Below, in pieces: positions 8,158 through 17,565 of a stretch of 64,000 nucleotides of DNA. The translations under genes were made by a program, and so were the position numbers. How positions within the stretch are numbered: position 1 is the first letter of the stretch; every line of letters begins with the position of its first letter. Source of the DNA: Saccharofermentans sp. (lineage in GTDB: Bacteria > Bacillota > Clostridia > Saccharofermentanales > Saccharofermentanaceae). Under the pieces are notes generated by a model that made no database searches, was not told the DNA's origin, and saw nothing but the letters and a program-made list of their open reading frames with translations. The stretch is from NCBI GenBank assembly GCA_024403715.1, contig JAKSRJ010000003.1:1-64000 (forward strand), read 5' to 3'.

Positions 8158-9267
8158 ATGAAGAAAGTAGGCATATTTTCACGAAGAAATGTAAAATCTG
8201 CATATTCGTGTTTGTTATATCTTAAAGAAAGTCTTGAGAAGAAGTATGAAGTGCATTTATGGGCATTCACTGAGAAAAAAGATGTACCATCGCGCTATAA
8301 CTTGAATTTCCATTCGTTTGTAGAGAAATGGTATGGAAAAATCCGTTTAGCAAGAACTTATATAGCTAAGATAGAAATGTATTTTGAAGCTAAGAAATAC
8401 GATGTAATTATTATTAATGATTTGGATTTTTTCCGAATGGGATATTGGATTAAGAAAAAGCATCCTGACAAAATCGTTGTACATTACAATACTGAAATTC
8501 ATGGTATGGATGTTAGATATCCATGGCATACAGTGCATTTTTATAATGAACACGCAGATTATCCAGATATGATAATTGAATGCTTACAGGAGAGAGCAGA
8601 TTATAGGAGGAAAACGTTTAATATTCAAAAGCCGATTTACACAATCAATAACACATTGCCTAATCGAGATTTGGAGGAGTCTTTATCACATGATTTAGAC
8701 GTGGGCCAATATGTAAATTTTGATAATAGTAATCCTATAGTTGTGTACGCAGGTGGGTGCTATATGTCTCGATGTTTAGGAGATATTATTAAAGCTTCCT
8801 CGCATTTTGAAGGAATGCTTAATTTTTTGTTTTTTTGTTATGGTAAAGAAAAGGATTTCAATGTGGTAAAGATAGAATGTGCGAAACATAGTAATTGTCG
8901 CGTATTTTCTGCGGTGTCTAAAGATGTTCTATTTAATGTATTAAATAAATGTGATATTGGAATACAGTATTATGATCCTAGCATAAGTGTTAATCATTTA
9001 TATGCTTCGCCATCAAAATTTTATGAGTATATAGGATTAGGTTTGAATGTACTTAGTTCTAACAATATAGGAATTAATAGAATAATAAGTAATAATAATT
9101 TTGGTGTTTGCCTTGATAGTAATAGAACAATCCTTGACGGATTGAACGAATTGTTAGAAAAAGGATTAACAGATAAAGATAAGATAAAGAAGGCTTTCAA
9201 GGAAAAGTACTCATACGAAGTTAATGCACAGGCTTCGCTTGATAGGTTGTTTGAATTGATAGATTAA
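8158..9267 (+). CDS. glycosyltransferase, GT-B fold (family 4-like)
   Basis: A 369-residue protein that looks like a GT-B glycosyltransferase of the family 1/4 type. An N-terminal Rossmann half opens with KKVGIFSRRN. A linker and C-terminal half contain the VVYAGGCYMSR region and a SPSKFYEYIGLGLNVLSS stretch that corresponds to the donor-binding KxxEYxxxGxPV motif of such enzymes. No membrane segment is seen. AAGGGG precedes the ATG at 8158. This gene begins the visibly more AT-rich part of the locus. The donor sugar cannot be assigned. Confidence 0.82.
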   Translation: MKKVGIFSRRNVKSAYSCLLYLKESLEKKYEVHLWAFTEKKDVPSRYNLNFHSFVEKWYGKIRLARTYIAKIEMYFEAKKYDVIIINDLDFFRMGYWIKKKHPDKIVVHYNTEIHGMDVRYPWHTVHFYNEHADYPDMIIECLQERADYRRKTFNIQKPIYTINNTLPNRDLEESLSHDLDVGQYVNFDNSNPIVVYAGGCYMSRCLGDIIKASSHFEGMLNFLFFCYGKEKDFNVVKIECAKHSNCRVFSAVSKDVLFNVLNKCDIGIQYYDPSISVNHLYASPSKFYEYIGLGLNVLSSNNIGINRIISNNNFGVCLDSNRTILDGLNELLEKGLTDKDKIKKAFKEKYSYEVNAQASLDRLFELID

Positions 9268-9338
9268 TTTATTATTTTAAAGAATAGTATATCAATGACG
9301 AATTGGTTTATTATACGAATGAGGAAAACTGATATCAA

Positions 9339-10526
9339 ATGAGAGTAGGTATTTTTGGAATTCTAGGAGTCTATAATTTTGGCTGTGAAGCAATAGTAAG
9401 AGGAGCATGTCAGTTTATAAAAGATGTGTATCCTGATAGTGAGATAGTTTATTTTTCACGTTCTATACAATATGACTCAAAAGTATTATCAGATTTAAAT
9501 ATTACAATTGAACCTGTGATAGAAAGTAAATCGATACTAAAAAGAATTAGCAATAAAGCCAGTCAGTTTTTTTGCTATAACAAAAGATTTTTATTATTTG
9601 ACTATAAAAGAATAATTGATAATGTTGATGTCATTGTGTCTGTTGGTGGAGATATCTATACAATACCTCAAAAGGTGAGGCAGAATAGTAGATATCAATA
9701 TTACAATTATTTGGTGGATTTTTGTGATAGGGCAATTTCAAAAGGCAAACAAGTGGTAGTGTATGGAGCCTCTGTTGGGCCATGGGGTAATTACAGGAAA
9801 GCTGTAGATTATTATGTAAATGCTTTAAACAAGTATAAATTCATTTTGTGTAGAGAGGAAGAAACTATCAAGTATCTGCAGAAGTTGGGTTTACATAATA
9901 CTATTTTTTTTCCAGATCCGGCATTTCGTATACGTAAAGTTAATCCAACATCGGATAAAAAATATATAGGTATTAATCTATCACCTCTATCTTTTAAAGA
10001 GTTTTTTGGAAACTATGGAAATCATTATGTTAATAATTTAGCAAAAATAATAGATCTTGTTTATGAAAAGACTGGCAAAAGAATTCTTTTTATTCCTCAT
10101 GTTTTATCGCCAGATGAAAGTGACAATGATAGTTTGTTTTTAGAAAAAATTAAATCCTATATGCAATATGCTGATAAGGTGTTATTTGCAGATACAACTC
10201 GTGGTTTTATCGGGGTGAAGGACATGATGTCACAATGTTACTTGGTTGTGGCTGCAAGAATGCATTGTGCAGTGAATGCTATTGATGAAAATATACCTGC
10301 AATCTTTTTGTCATATAGTCAAAAAAGCATAGGAATGTGTAAATATGTTTATGGAGATGATACTTTTTTAGTCGGGCTTGATGATATAGATGATAAGTTA
10401 ATAGAAACAATAATGGCAATGCTTAATCAGCAAGATGAATTAATAAGAAGAATAACTAGTAGAAATATTGAAATTGAAAATTACTACTACGATAACATCG
10501 AGAAGATAAAAGAATTAATCAAATAG
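9339..10526 (+). CDS. polysaccharide pyruvyl transferase family protein
   Basis: A 395-residue protein of the CsaB/WcaK-type polysaccharide pyruvyltransferase family, which places a pyruvate ketal on a glycan sugar using phosphoenolpyruvate. Recognisable features are the N-terminal GIFGILGVYNFGCEAI segment, SVGGDIYT, YGASVGPWG, ILCREEETI and the AARMHCAVNA segment near residue 310. Some members instead act as glycosyltransferases, so the reaction is not certain. The 71-base gap upstream is the longest in this part of the locus. It holds GAGG at 9321-9324, fourteen bases from the ATG, which is a poor spacing and suggests weak translation. Confidence 0.87.
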   Translation: MRVGIFGILGVYNFGCEAIVRGACQFIKDVYPDSEIVYFSRSIQYDSKVLSDLNITIEPVIESKSILKRISNKASQFFCYNKRFLLFDYKRIIDNVDVIVSVGGDIYTIPQKVRQNSRYQYYNYLVDFCDRAISKGKQVVVYGASVGPWGNYRKAVDYYVNALNKYKFILCREEETIKYLQKLGLHNTIFFPDPAFRIRKVNPTSDKKYIGINLSPLSFKEFFGNYGNHYVNNLAKIIDLVYEKTGKRILFIPHVLSPDESDNDSLFLEKIKSYMQYADKVLFADTTRGFIGVKDMMSQCYLVVAARMHCAVNAIDENIPAIFLSYSQKSIGMCKYVYGDDTFLVGLDDIDDKLIETIMAMLNQQDELIRRITSRNIEIENYYYDNIEKIKELIK

Positions 10527-10543
10527 TATAAGAAAGAAGTTAT

Positions 10544-12082
10544 ATGAGAAACGATAGTCAAAGAATTGCTAAAAATACATTGTTTTTGTATTTTCGTATG
10601 CTTCTTATTATGGTTGTCAATTTATACACTTCAAGAGTTACCCTAAATGTTCTTGGAGTTGATGATTTTGGTATATACCAGACTGTTTGTGGCGTTGTGA
10701 CATTTCTTGCTTTTTTAAGTAATGCACTTGGAAGCGGAACATCAAGATTCATTACTTTTGAAATGGGAAAGGAAGAACCAAGGCTTAAAGAGCTTTTTTC
10801 TACAGTGAGAATAGCACACCTTGTATTAGGCGTAATCATTGTAATATGTGGTGAGTTAATCGGTTTGTGGGCAATTAATAACAAGTTAGTTATTCCAGCT
10901 GAAAGGTTAAATGCTGCTATTTTTGCTTTTCATTTTTCTATGGTGGCAACTTTTTTTCAAATTACTCAAGTGCCATATAATGCCATTATCATCGCATATG
11001 AAAGAATGAATGTATATGCATATGTAAGCATTTTAGAGGCTATTGGAAATCTTGGGATAGTTTATTTGTTAGATATACTATTTTTTGATAAGTTAGAGCT
11101 CTATTCAGTTTTAATGTTTATTGTAATAGTAACCATTATGATGACCTATAGAATATATTGTAGAAAGCAGTTCGAAGAAGTACGATCAAATTTGGTATTT
11201 GAAAAAGATTTGTTTAAAAGTATAGCTTCATTTGCTGGTTGGAATTTATTAACAAGTTCAGCGAGCTCTTTGGCAAATCAGGGCGTGACAATAGTAACAA
11301 ATGTATTCTTTAACCCTGCTGTAGTTACGGTAAGAACTCTAGCCTTAAAGATAAATAATATAATTAATACTTTCATAGGAAATTTTAGAACAGCAGTCAA
11401 TCCTCAGATAATTAAAAAATATGCTTCAGATGATTTTGAAGGTTCAAAGAAGCTGGCTTTAGAATCAACGAAATATACTTACTATCTTATGTTGGTAATT
11501 GTAATGCCAGTATTTTTTCTTGTAGAGCCTGCCCTTAAGATTTGGTTAGGAGAGGTGCCAGAGGGCCTAGAATTATTTGTAGAACTTACTTTGATACAAG
11601 GATTATTTCAAGCAATAGATACTTCTTTGTATGCTCCAATTTATGCAAAAGGAAGAATAAAAGAAAACGCAATTATATGTCCTTTATTTGAGTCATTGCA
11701 GCTTCCAATAATCTATTTTCTATTCAAAAGAGGGGCTCCACCAATAACCTTGGCTTGGGTTGAACTTGGAGCATATATTATTCTAGCTGTCGTCATAAAG
11801 CCAATTTTGGTTCATTTAATAGCAAAGTATAATTATTGGGATACTATTAAGATGTTGATTTCTTGTGGTGTTATTACAGTAGTATCAATTATTATTCCGG
11901 TTCTTGTTAGAATAGTATTAACTCCGAATACTGTTATTGGTTTTATTTCAATTGGATTCGCGTGCGAGCTTTCCTTAGGATTAGTTATATGGTCAATTGG
12001 TTTAGATAAAAATATGAAGGTCATGCTGATTCAGATTTTAAAGCATAAGTTAAATAGTAAAGGTGTTGGATTTTATGATTGA
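10544..12082 (+). CDS. Wzx-type oligosaccharide flippase (MATE/PST superfamily)
   Basis: A 512-residue polytopic membrane protein with about 12-14 hydrophobic segments spread over its whole length. The N-terminus has NTLFLYFRMLLIMVVNLYTS and a GVDDFGIYQTV segment, a typical RfbX/Wzx opening. It should move the undecaprenyl-pyrophosphate-linked repeat unit across the membrane. It lies between glycosyltransferase-type genes and modification genes, and its end overlaps the start of the next gene by eight bases. No Wzy polymerase or Wzz-like regulator is nearby, so what happens after flipping is unclear. Confidence 0.9.
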   Translation: MRNDSQRIAKNTLFLYFRMLLIMVVNLYTSRVTLNVLGVDDFGIYQTVCGVVTFLAFLSNALGSGTSRFITFEMGKEEPRLKELFSTVRIAHLVLGVIIVICGELIGLWAINNKLVIPAERLNAAIFAFHFSMVATFFQITQVPYNAIIIAYERMNVYAYVSILEAIGNLGIVYLLDILFFDKLELYSVLMFIVIVTIMMTYRIYCRKQFEEVRSNLVFEKDLFKSIASFAGWNLLTSSASSLANQGVTIVTNVFFNPAVVTVRTLALKINNIINTFIGNFRTAVNPQIIKKYASDDFEGSKKLALESTKYTYYLMLVIVMPVFFLVEPALKIWLGEVPEGLELFVELTLIQGLFQAIDTSLYAPIYAKGRIKENAIICPLFESLQLPIIYFLFKRGAPPITLAWVELGAYIILAVVIKPILVHLIAKYNYWDTIKMLISCGVITVVSIIIPVLVRIVLTPNTVIGFISIGFACELSLGLVIWSIGLDKNMKVMLIQILKHKLNSKGVGFYD

Positions 12083-13895
12083 GATAAAGGACAAAAAGGA
12101 TTGTTGTGGCTGTAATGCTTGTGGTGATATATGTCCCAATAATGCTATTGATTTTTCAACAGATATAGAAGGTTTTTGGTATCCTACAGTTAATCAATCT
12201 AAATGTATAGGATGTGGACTGTGTAATAATATTTGTCCGGTAATTACTCAATGCAAATCGAAAAATGTGAATGATAAAAAACCAGTGTGTTATGTGGCTG
12301 AGCATAGAAGTGTGGAAGTAGTTTTTTCAAGTACTTCAGGAGGTATGTTTTCTGCCTTAGCAGAGTATATGTACAGCCATAATGGTTATGTTGGTGGTGC
12401 AGTTCATAATGAGGATTTTTCTGTATCGCATTTTATTTCTAATTCTAAAGCTGACTTAAAGAGACTTAGAAGATCAAAAGATCTTCAGAGTAATGCTGAA
12501 GGTTTCTATAAGGAAGTTAAGGGAATACTAGATGCTGATAAAGGGGTGCTTGTTTGCGGAGTTCCATGTCAGATAGCAGGATTAATTAATTATCTAGGCA
12601 AGGATTACGATAATCTAGTTACGATTGACTTAATATGTGCGGGGGTTAATTCACCGAAGGTATGGCGTAAGTACTTGGATTATATTGAAGAACTTAATAG
12701 TTCCCATATTATTTGGACTGAGAATAAATCAAAGGAGTACGGCTGGAATAATCTTACCCAGAAATTTATCTTTGAAGACGGAAAGGAGTATTTTGATACT
12801 CGAAAAACTAGTTTATTTACTCATGGATATATAGAGTCACACTTATACTGTCGACCATCCTGTTATGATTGCAGGTTTAAAGGGTTTCCAAGAGTATCAG
12901 ATATTACAATTGGTGATTTTTGGGGGATAACAAATTACAGCAATAATTACAATTCCGATATGGGCACATCTTTGGTGTTGATTAATTCAAAAAAAGGAAA
13001 GGATTACTTTGAATTAATCAAAAAGAGAATTAACTACGAAGACGCTGATTTAGATTGGGCTTTATCAGGAAATCCCGCGCTTAGTAGTTCAATATCTATT
13101 CTTTCTGATAAAAGAACAGAATTCTTCTCTGATTTAGATAACTTACGATTTGATCAATTGATTGAAAAATACTCGGTTAGTAAGAAATCTCATATAAAAA
13201 CTTACTTAAGGAAATTAAAAAAGAAATTGGGGTTTATTAGACGTGTAGTCAATACAACTCGTTTAAATCCAGTTGCTTTGTATCAAACTATTAAATATAG
13301 TGGCATTAAGAATTTACTTAAGGGAAAAGGTATTCTTTGTGGTACGAACTCTCATATTAAGATTGATAAAACCGCTGATCTGGAATTTGAAGGTGTTTTG
13401 ACTTTTGGAAGAAAAGAGAAGTTCGTTAGAAGCAAACAGGAATCAAGATTATTTGTTGGGAAGAATGCTACCTTTAAGGTGCTTGGAGACTTTGAAATTG
13501 ATTCTGATTGTGAATTAGTTGTCTTTGAAAATGCAGAGCTAATAATTCATGGTGGAAAGCATAGTGGAAGTGATGCCAATACGGGGTTATGCATAATATG
13601 TGGTGAAAAAATAGAAATACTGAGCGATGTTGGAATTGGAAGAAAAGTTACAATTCGTGATACCAATGGTGCTAGTCATTATATTAATACAACTGGATAT
13701 AGACCATCACGACCGATAGAAATAGGGGAAAAAGCATGGATTTGCGAAGCTGCAACAATTATGCCTGGTGTGAAAATTGGGCGAGGTGCTATTGTAGGTG
13801 GGTGCTCTATGGTAACAAAATCTGTCCCAGCGCATGCTATGGTTTCAGGTATCCCTGCTTGTGTAGTTCAGGAAAACGTTTTATGGAAATGGTAG
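12075..13895 (+). CDS. fusion: ferredoxin/FrhB-type oxidoreductase plus hexapeptide acyltransferase
   Basis: A protein of about 606 residues joining two activities. The N-terminal part has two 4Fe-4S ferredoxin motifs (CCGCNACGDICP and CIGCGLCNNICP) followed by the coenzyme F420 hydrogenase/dehydrogenase beta-subunit domains, with VCGVPCQIAGL and CYDCRFKG cysteines (to about residue 340). The C-terminal part (about 390-606) is a left-handed beta-helix acyltransferase ending in the GVKIGRGAIVGGCSMVTKSVP pattern typical of WbbJ/maltose acetyltransferase-like enzymes. The start is ATG 12075, with GGTG nine bases ahead; a GTG at 12063 is less likely. FrhB-like proteins are common in glycan loci with unclear redox roles. 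A fused acyltransferase suggests consecutive steps on one sugar. Confidence 0.85.
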   Translation: MIEIKDKKDCCGCNACGDICPNNAIDFSTDIEGFWYPTVNQSKCIGCGLCNNICPVITQCKSKNVNDKKPVCYVAEHRSVEVVFSSTSGGMFSALAEYMYSHNGYVGGAVHNEDFSVSHFISNSKADLKRLRRSKDLQSNAEGFYKEVKGILDADKGVLVCGVPCQIAGLINYLGKDYDNLVTIDLICAGVNSPKVWRKYLDYIEELNSSHIIWTENKSKEYGWNNLTQKFIFEDGKEYFDTRKTSLFTHGYIESHLYCRPSCYDCRFKGFPRVSDITIGDFWGITNYSNNYNSDMGTSLVLINSKKGKDYFELIKKRINYEDADLDWALSGNPALSSSISILSDKRTEFFSDLDNLRFDQLIEKYSVSKKSHIKTYLRKLKKKLGFIRRVVNTTRLNPVALYQTIKYSGIKNLLKGKGILCGTNSHIKIDKTADLEFEGVLTFGRKEKFVRSKQESRLFVGKNATFKVLGDFEIDSDCELVVFENAELIIHGGKHSGSDANTGLCIICGEKIEILSDVGIGRKVTIRDTNGASHYINTTGYRPSRPIEIGEKAWICEAATIMPGVKIGRGAIVGGCSMVTKSVPAHAMVSGIPACVVQENVLWKW

Positions 13896-13902
13896 GTTGA
13901 GC

Positions 13903-15048
13903 GTGAAGGTACTTATTATTGGCGGTATGGGGCTTATTGGCGGTGCAATATCTAGAGCTGCAGTCAGAAAACAGCTGGATGTTTATATCGTAAGCAGAAG
14001 AAAACTTTTTGGCGAATGGCTGGGTGGTGGCATTCATGAACTGTGTGGTGATTGGAAAGACGATTCATTTGCTAAAAGTGTTGTAGAGGTTGGATTTGAT
14101 GTTATTGTTGATACACAGATATTTACAGAAAAGCAGTTAGAGCGAGCTGTGCGTATTATTGATGGTCATTGTAAGCATTTTATTTATATTTCTACAGACT
14201 CTGTTTATATCCATCCAGCAGATAATATTGATGAAGACAACGCTATTAATCTTTCAGAATTAAAATGGAAGTACGGGTATGATAAGAGAAAAGCTGAGTT
14301 GTTTTTATTTAATCATGGTTCAGAATATAGTTTTATGTGGTCAGTAATTAGGCCAACTATTACTTTTGGCGAAACAAGGATTCCTGTAGGTTTTTCTTCT
14401 AAGAGAAATACATATACAATTGCTAAACGTATAATTGATGGGAAACCGATTGTTTGTTTTGATGATATGAGTACTAGACATTCAGTGTGTCACGAATCGA
14501 TTTTTGGTGCGGCAGCTGTCGAATTATTTTTAAATGAGAGCGCATACAATCAATGCTATCATATTTCCGATGATTACTCTTTTACATATTCAGAAATTTT
14601 TGAAGCGATAGAGAACGTATTAAATGTAAGAGGAATTTATATAAAATGTGATACTGCTATACTTAAGAAGTATAGCAAAAATATTTACGAAGAGATGATA
14701 TATGATAAAAACCCTCATTTTACTCTTAATAATAAAAAGATAAAATCAATTGCGCCCGACATAAGTTTTCATATTAATATTGAAACTGTTATGAAAGCTA
14801 CGTTAGTACATCTAGCGTGTGAATCAAATGAGGATCAAGAGTATAATTTACTTACAGATTGTATTCTCTTGCATGTATATAAAAGTCATAAAACGGAGGA
14901 TACACAACTTGCAAAGTATATTGAAGGATTGAATGAATCTTATGTCATTCAACTTAAAAAGTTTGAGAGACAAATGATTATAAAAAATATGGTTGATATA
15001 GCCAAGGGGGCGTTAAGGCCGATTAAACGACTAATAATGCCATATTAA
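13903..15048 (+). CDS. NAD(P)-dependent sugar epimerase/dehydratase-like SDR
   Basis: A protein of about 381 residues with an extended-SDR fold. The dinucleotide-binding motif GGMGLIGG is near the N-terminus. FIYISTDSVYI supplies the active-site Ser/Thr strand and YGYDK the Tyr-xxx-Lys catalytic pair; VIRPTITFG follows. It probably oxidises, reduces or epimerises a nucleotide sugar. The tail beyond about residue 290 is longer than usual and not recognised. I choose GTG at 13903, six bases after GGTAGG; a TTG at 13897 is adjacent to that site and less likely. It lies directly upstream of the carrier protein gene. Confidence 0.83.
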   Translation: MKVLIIGGMGLIGGAISRAAVRKQLDVYIVSRRKLFGEWLGGGIHELCGDWKDDSFAKSVVEVGFDVIVDTQIFTEKQLERAVRIIDGHCKHFIYISTDSVYIHPADNIDEDNAINLSELKWKYGYDKRKAELFLFNHGSEYSFMWSVIRPTITFGETRIPVGFSSKRNTYTIAKRIIDGKPIVCFDDMSTRHSVCHESIFGAAAVELFLNESAYNQCYHISDDYSFTYSEIFEAIENVLNVRGIYIKCDTAILKKYSKNIYEEMIYDKNPHFTLNNKKIKSIAPDISFHINIETVMKATLVHLACESNEDQEYNLLTDCILLHVYKSHKTEDTQLAKYIEGLNESYVIQLKKFERQMIIKNMVDIAKGALRPIKRLIMPY

Positions 15049-15067
15049 TGGTAAAGGGGAAATAATA

Positions 15068-15292
15068 ATGGTTACTTCTGAGCAGTTTTTAAAAGATTTT
15101 AAAAGTTTATTATCTACAAATGAGGATATCACTTTTGATACAGATTTACTTGAAATTGATGGTTGGGACTCCTTTAGTGCCATGGCATTTTTAGCCATGA
15201 TAGACGAGAAATATGGCATAAAGGCTGAACCTTTTGCAGTTGCAGAATCAATATTTGTGGAAGATTTATATAGTATTGTATCAAATACCTAA
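15068..15292 (+). CDS. acyl/peptidyl carrier protein of the glycan locus
   Basis: A 74-residue four-helix carrier protein. Ser35 in the GWDSFSAM motif is the expected phosphopantetheine attachment site; the following acidic helix (MAFLAMIDEKYG) is typical for docking to partner enzymes. It would carry the acyl or aminoacyl group activated by the adenylation enzyme encoded directly downstream. Its neighbours (adenylation enzyme, type II thioesterase, membrane acyltransferase) argue against a fatty-acid-synthesis role. No phosphopantetheinyl transferase is encoded in the window, so a house enzyme must modify it. Confidence 0.92.
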   Translation: MVTSEQFLKDFKSLLSTNEDITFDTDLLEIDGWDSFSAMAFLAMIDEKYGIKAEPFAVAESIFVEDLYSIVSNT

Positions 15293-15311
15293 TATCAATG
15301 GAGGAAATGTT

Positions 15312-16826
15312 ATGAATCGTCTTATAACTGAATATTTGGAAAAGACTGCTGTAACTTTCCCTGATAAGATTGCATTCATTGATCAGAATAGAGAGATTAC
15401 ATTTTCCAATTTACGGAAAGAGGCGTTAAGTATCGCAGGAAAACTTATAGAAAAGGGATATTATAAGCAACCAGTATTACTGTTTATGGAGAAGAGTATC
15501 TCATTAATAAGTTGCTTTTTAGGAGTAGCGTATTCTGGTAATTTTTATTCACCAATCGATACTAAAATGCCTACCGCGAGAATAGAAAAAATAATAGCCA
15601 CCTTAAAGCCTGCTGTAGTAATAACAGATAACAAGCATAAAGATCAGGTGGTTCAGTTTGTCTCTAATTGTGATGTTTGGCTTTTTGAAGATATGATTGA
15701 AAAACAAGTTGTGGATGTATCATCTGTCTTTTCTATCACCAATAGGATAATTGATACAGATATTTTGTATGTTCTTTTTACTTCAGGTTCAACAGGGATA
15801 CCCAAAGGAGTGATTATTAATCACAAAGCAGTGATTGATTTTGTTGATTGGATATCTGATTGCTATGGTTTTGATGAGACAACGGTTTTAGGAAATCAAG
15901 CACAGCTATACTTTGATTTATCTATTCAGGATGTTTATGTTCCTATAAAAACAGGTGCTACAACAGTTTTAATCTCGAATAGAATGTATACGGCTCCTGT
16001 AAGAGTTTGGAAAACTATATTGAAATACCAAGTTAATACTTTAGTTTGGATTCCTTCAATGCTAAGCTTATTTGCTAATCTAGATATACTTAGAAATGTT
16101 GAGAAGGGCAAACTTAAAACGGTTCTATTTTGTGGCGAAGTAATGCCTATGAAGCAGTTAAATTATTGGATTAAAGAATATCCTGATGTAGTTTATGGTA
16201 ATCTATATGGTCCTACTGAGTGCACGGAAGCATGCACATATTACACTGTTGATCGTGGCTTTAGTGACGATGATGTTTTACCAATAGGAAAACCATGTGA
16301 GAATTCCGATGCCATGATAATTGCTGACGATGGCAGAATAATTGATTCTCCAGGCGAGATAGGTGAACTTTACATAAAGGGAACTTGCTTGAGCAGTGGA
16401 TATTATGGAGATTGGGATAAAACAAATGAGGTTTTTGTTCAGAATCCATTAAATAACCAGTATCCAGAGATGGTATATAAAACTGGAGATTTGGTGTGCC
16501 TTAATGAGTATCATGAGCTCGTCTATGTAAGTAGAAAGGATAATCAAATTAAAATTAGAGGATATAGAGTTGAGTTGGGGGAAATTGAGGCGGTTGTGTC
16601 TTCAATGCCTAATATTAATTATAACTGTTGTTTGTTTGATTCCATAGATGAAAAGATAATTCTAGTGTATACAGGTGATGTAACTGAAGAGGAGTTAAAT
16701 TCTAGCTTAGAAAAAAAACTTCAACATTATATGATTCCTTCTCAATATATTAAGCGGGATGAAATGCTTTTTAATATCAATGGAAAAGTTGATAGACAAG
16801 CATTGGCCAATATGTATTTATCATAA
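15312..16826 (+). CDS. stand-alone adenylation enzyme (DltA/NRPS A-domain-like)
   Basis: A 504-residue ATP-dependent adenylating enzyme. Core motifs are FTSGSTGIPKG (phosphate-binding loop), QLYFDLSIQDVY, NLYGPTECTE, KTGDL, KIRGYRVELGE and the C-terminal NGKVDRQAL lysine. It should activate a carboxylic or amino acid as an adenylate and load the carrier protein upstream. Cys274 in LFCGEVMP appears to correspond to the Cys that helps DltA prefer D-alanine, so D-alanine or a similar small amino acid is a plausible substrate (inference). The ATG at 15312, after a GGAGG-type site (15300-15304), is preferred over a longer frame that would overlap the carrier gene. Confidence 0.88.
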   Translation: MNRLITEYLEKTAVTFPDKIAFIDQNREITFSNLRKEALSIAGKLIEKGYYKQPVLLFMEKSISLISCFLGVAYSGNFYSPIDTKMPTARIEKIIATLKPAVVITDNKHKDQVVQFVSNCDVWLFEDMIEKQVVDVSSVFSITNRIIDTDILYVLFTSGSTGIPKGVIINHKAVIDFVDWISDCYGFDETTVLGNQAQLYFDLSIQDVYVPIKTGATTVLISNRMYTAPVRVWKTILKYQVNTLVWIPSMLSLFANLDILRNVEKGKLKTVLFCGEVMPMKQLNYWIKEYPDVVYGNLYGPTECTEACTYYTVDRGFSDDDVLPIGKPCENSDAMIIADDGRIIDSPGEIGELYIKGTCLSSGYYGDWDKTNEVFVQNPLNNQYPEMVYKTGDLVCLNEYHELVYVSRKDNQIKIRGYRVELGEIEAVVSSMPNINYNCCLFDSIDEKIILVYTGDVTEEELNSSLEKKLQHYMIPSQYIKRDEMLFNINGKVDRQALANMYLS

Positions 16827-16841
16827 GTGGAGCTAGATGAT

Positions 16842-17531
16842 GTGAAAAAGAGAATTCAATTATTTCTTCTTCCTTTCGCTGGGGGAAGTTCGTTATCTTT
16901 TATGCGTCTGACAAGGTTTTTAGATCCTTCTATCGAAGCGATTACAATTGAGTATTCTGGAAGGGGTACACGCCGAGATGAGAATTGTATTGCTGATTAT
17001 TGGATGTTTGTAAATGATGTTGTACTACAAATAAAAAAGAACAGGAATACGAGCATTCCTTATGCAATTCTTGGCTATAGTATGGGTAGTGTAATTGAAT
17101 ATGATATTTTACGTAATTGTGATTTCGACCAAGGTCCCAAGCATTGTTTTTTTTGCGCCGAAGGTGGTTTGATTGAGCCGAGTAAAGTTAGGCAAATAAG
17201 CGAGTTGGATGATAATGATTTTTTGGGGATTATTCGTTCTCTTGGAGGAATAGATGACAGATTGTTTTGTAATAAGGATGCATTTGATGAGTATCTTGAT
17301 TTGATAAGAAATGATTTTAATATATTGCGTCAATTCAAATATGACGGAGGTCAGATAAATCACGACATAACTGTTATTTATGGTGATAATGATGGAACGT
17401 GTGTCAATATGGATGATTGGGAGAAAGTAACAACAGCTAGCGTAGAACTTGTTGTTGTTGAAGGTAATCATTTTTTTATTAATCAGAGATATAAAGAGAT
17501 AGCACAAATGATTAATGAAAAAATAGTGTGA
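16842..17531 (+). CDS. type II thioesterase (alpha/beta hydrolase)
   Basis: A protein of about 229 residues related to the GrsT/SrfAD external thioesterases that clear wrongly loaded carrier proteins or release their cargo. The opening LLPFAGGSSLSF forms the oxyanion region. The nucleophile Ser lies in GYSMGS, where the usual GHSMG has Tyr for His. The acid is in IYGDNDGT and the His in VEGNHFF. I choose GTG at 16842, nine bases after GGAG; an in-frame GTG at 16827 abuts the previous stop. Its place next to the carrier and adenylation genes supports a role in carrier-bound cargo editing or transfer. Confidence 0.86.
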   Translation: MKKRIQLFLLPFAGGSSLSFMRLTRFLDPSIEAITIEYSGRGTRRDENCIADYWMFVNDVVLQIKKNRNTSIPYAILGYSMGSVIEYDILRNCDFDQGPKHCFFCAEGGLIEPSKVRQISELDDNDFLGIIRSLGGIDDRLFCNKDAFDEYLDLIRNDFNILRQFKYDGGQINHDITVIYGDNDGTCVNMDDWEKVTTASVELVVVEGNHFFINQRYKEIAQMINEKIV

Positions 17532-17565
17532 ATGAATAAAAGATTCGTTAAATACGGAGAAAAGA

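Noticed and set aside
15234-15311. 26-residue N-terminal extension of the adenylation enzyme
   Set aside because: It overlaps the carrier protein gene and lies before a good ribosome binding site and ATG at 15312; the sequence is not family-like.
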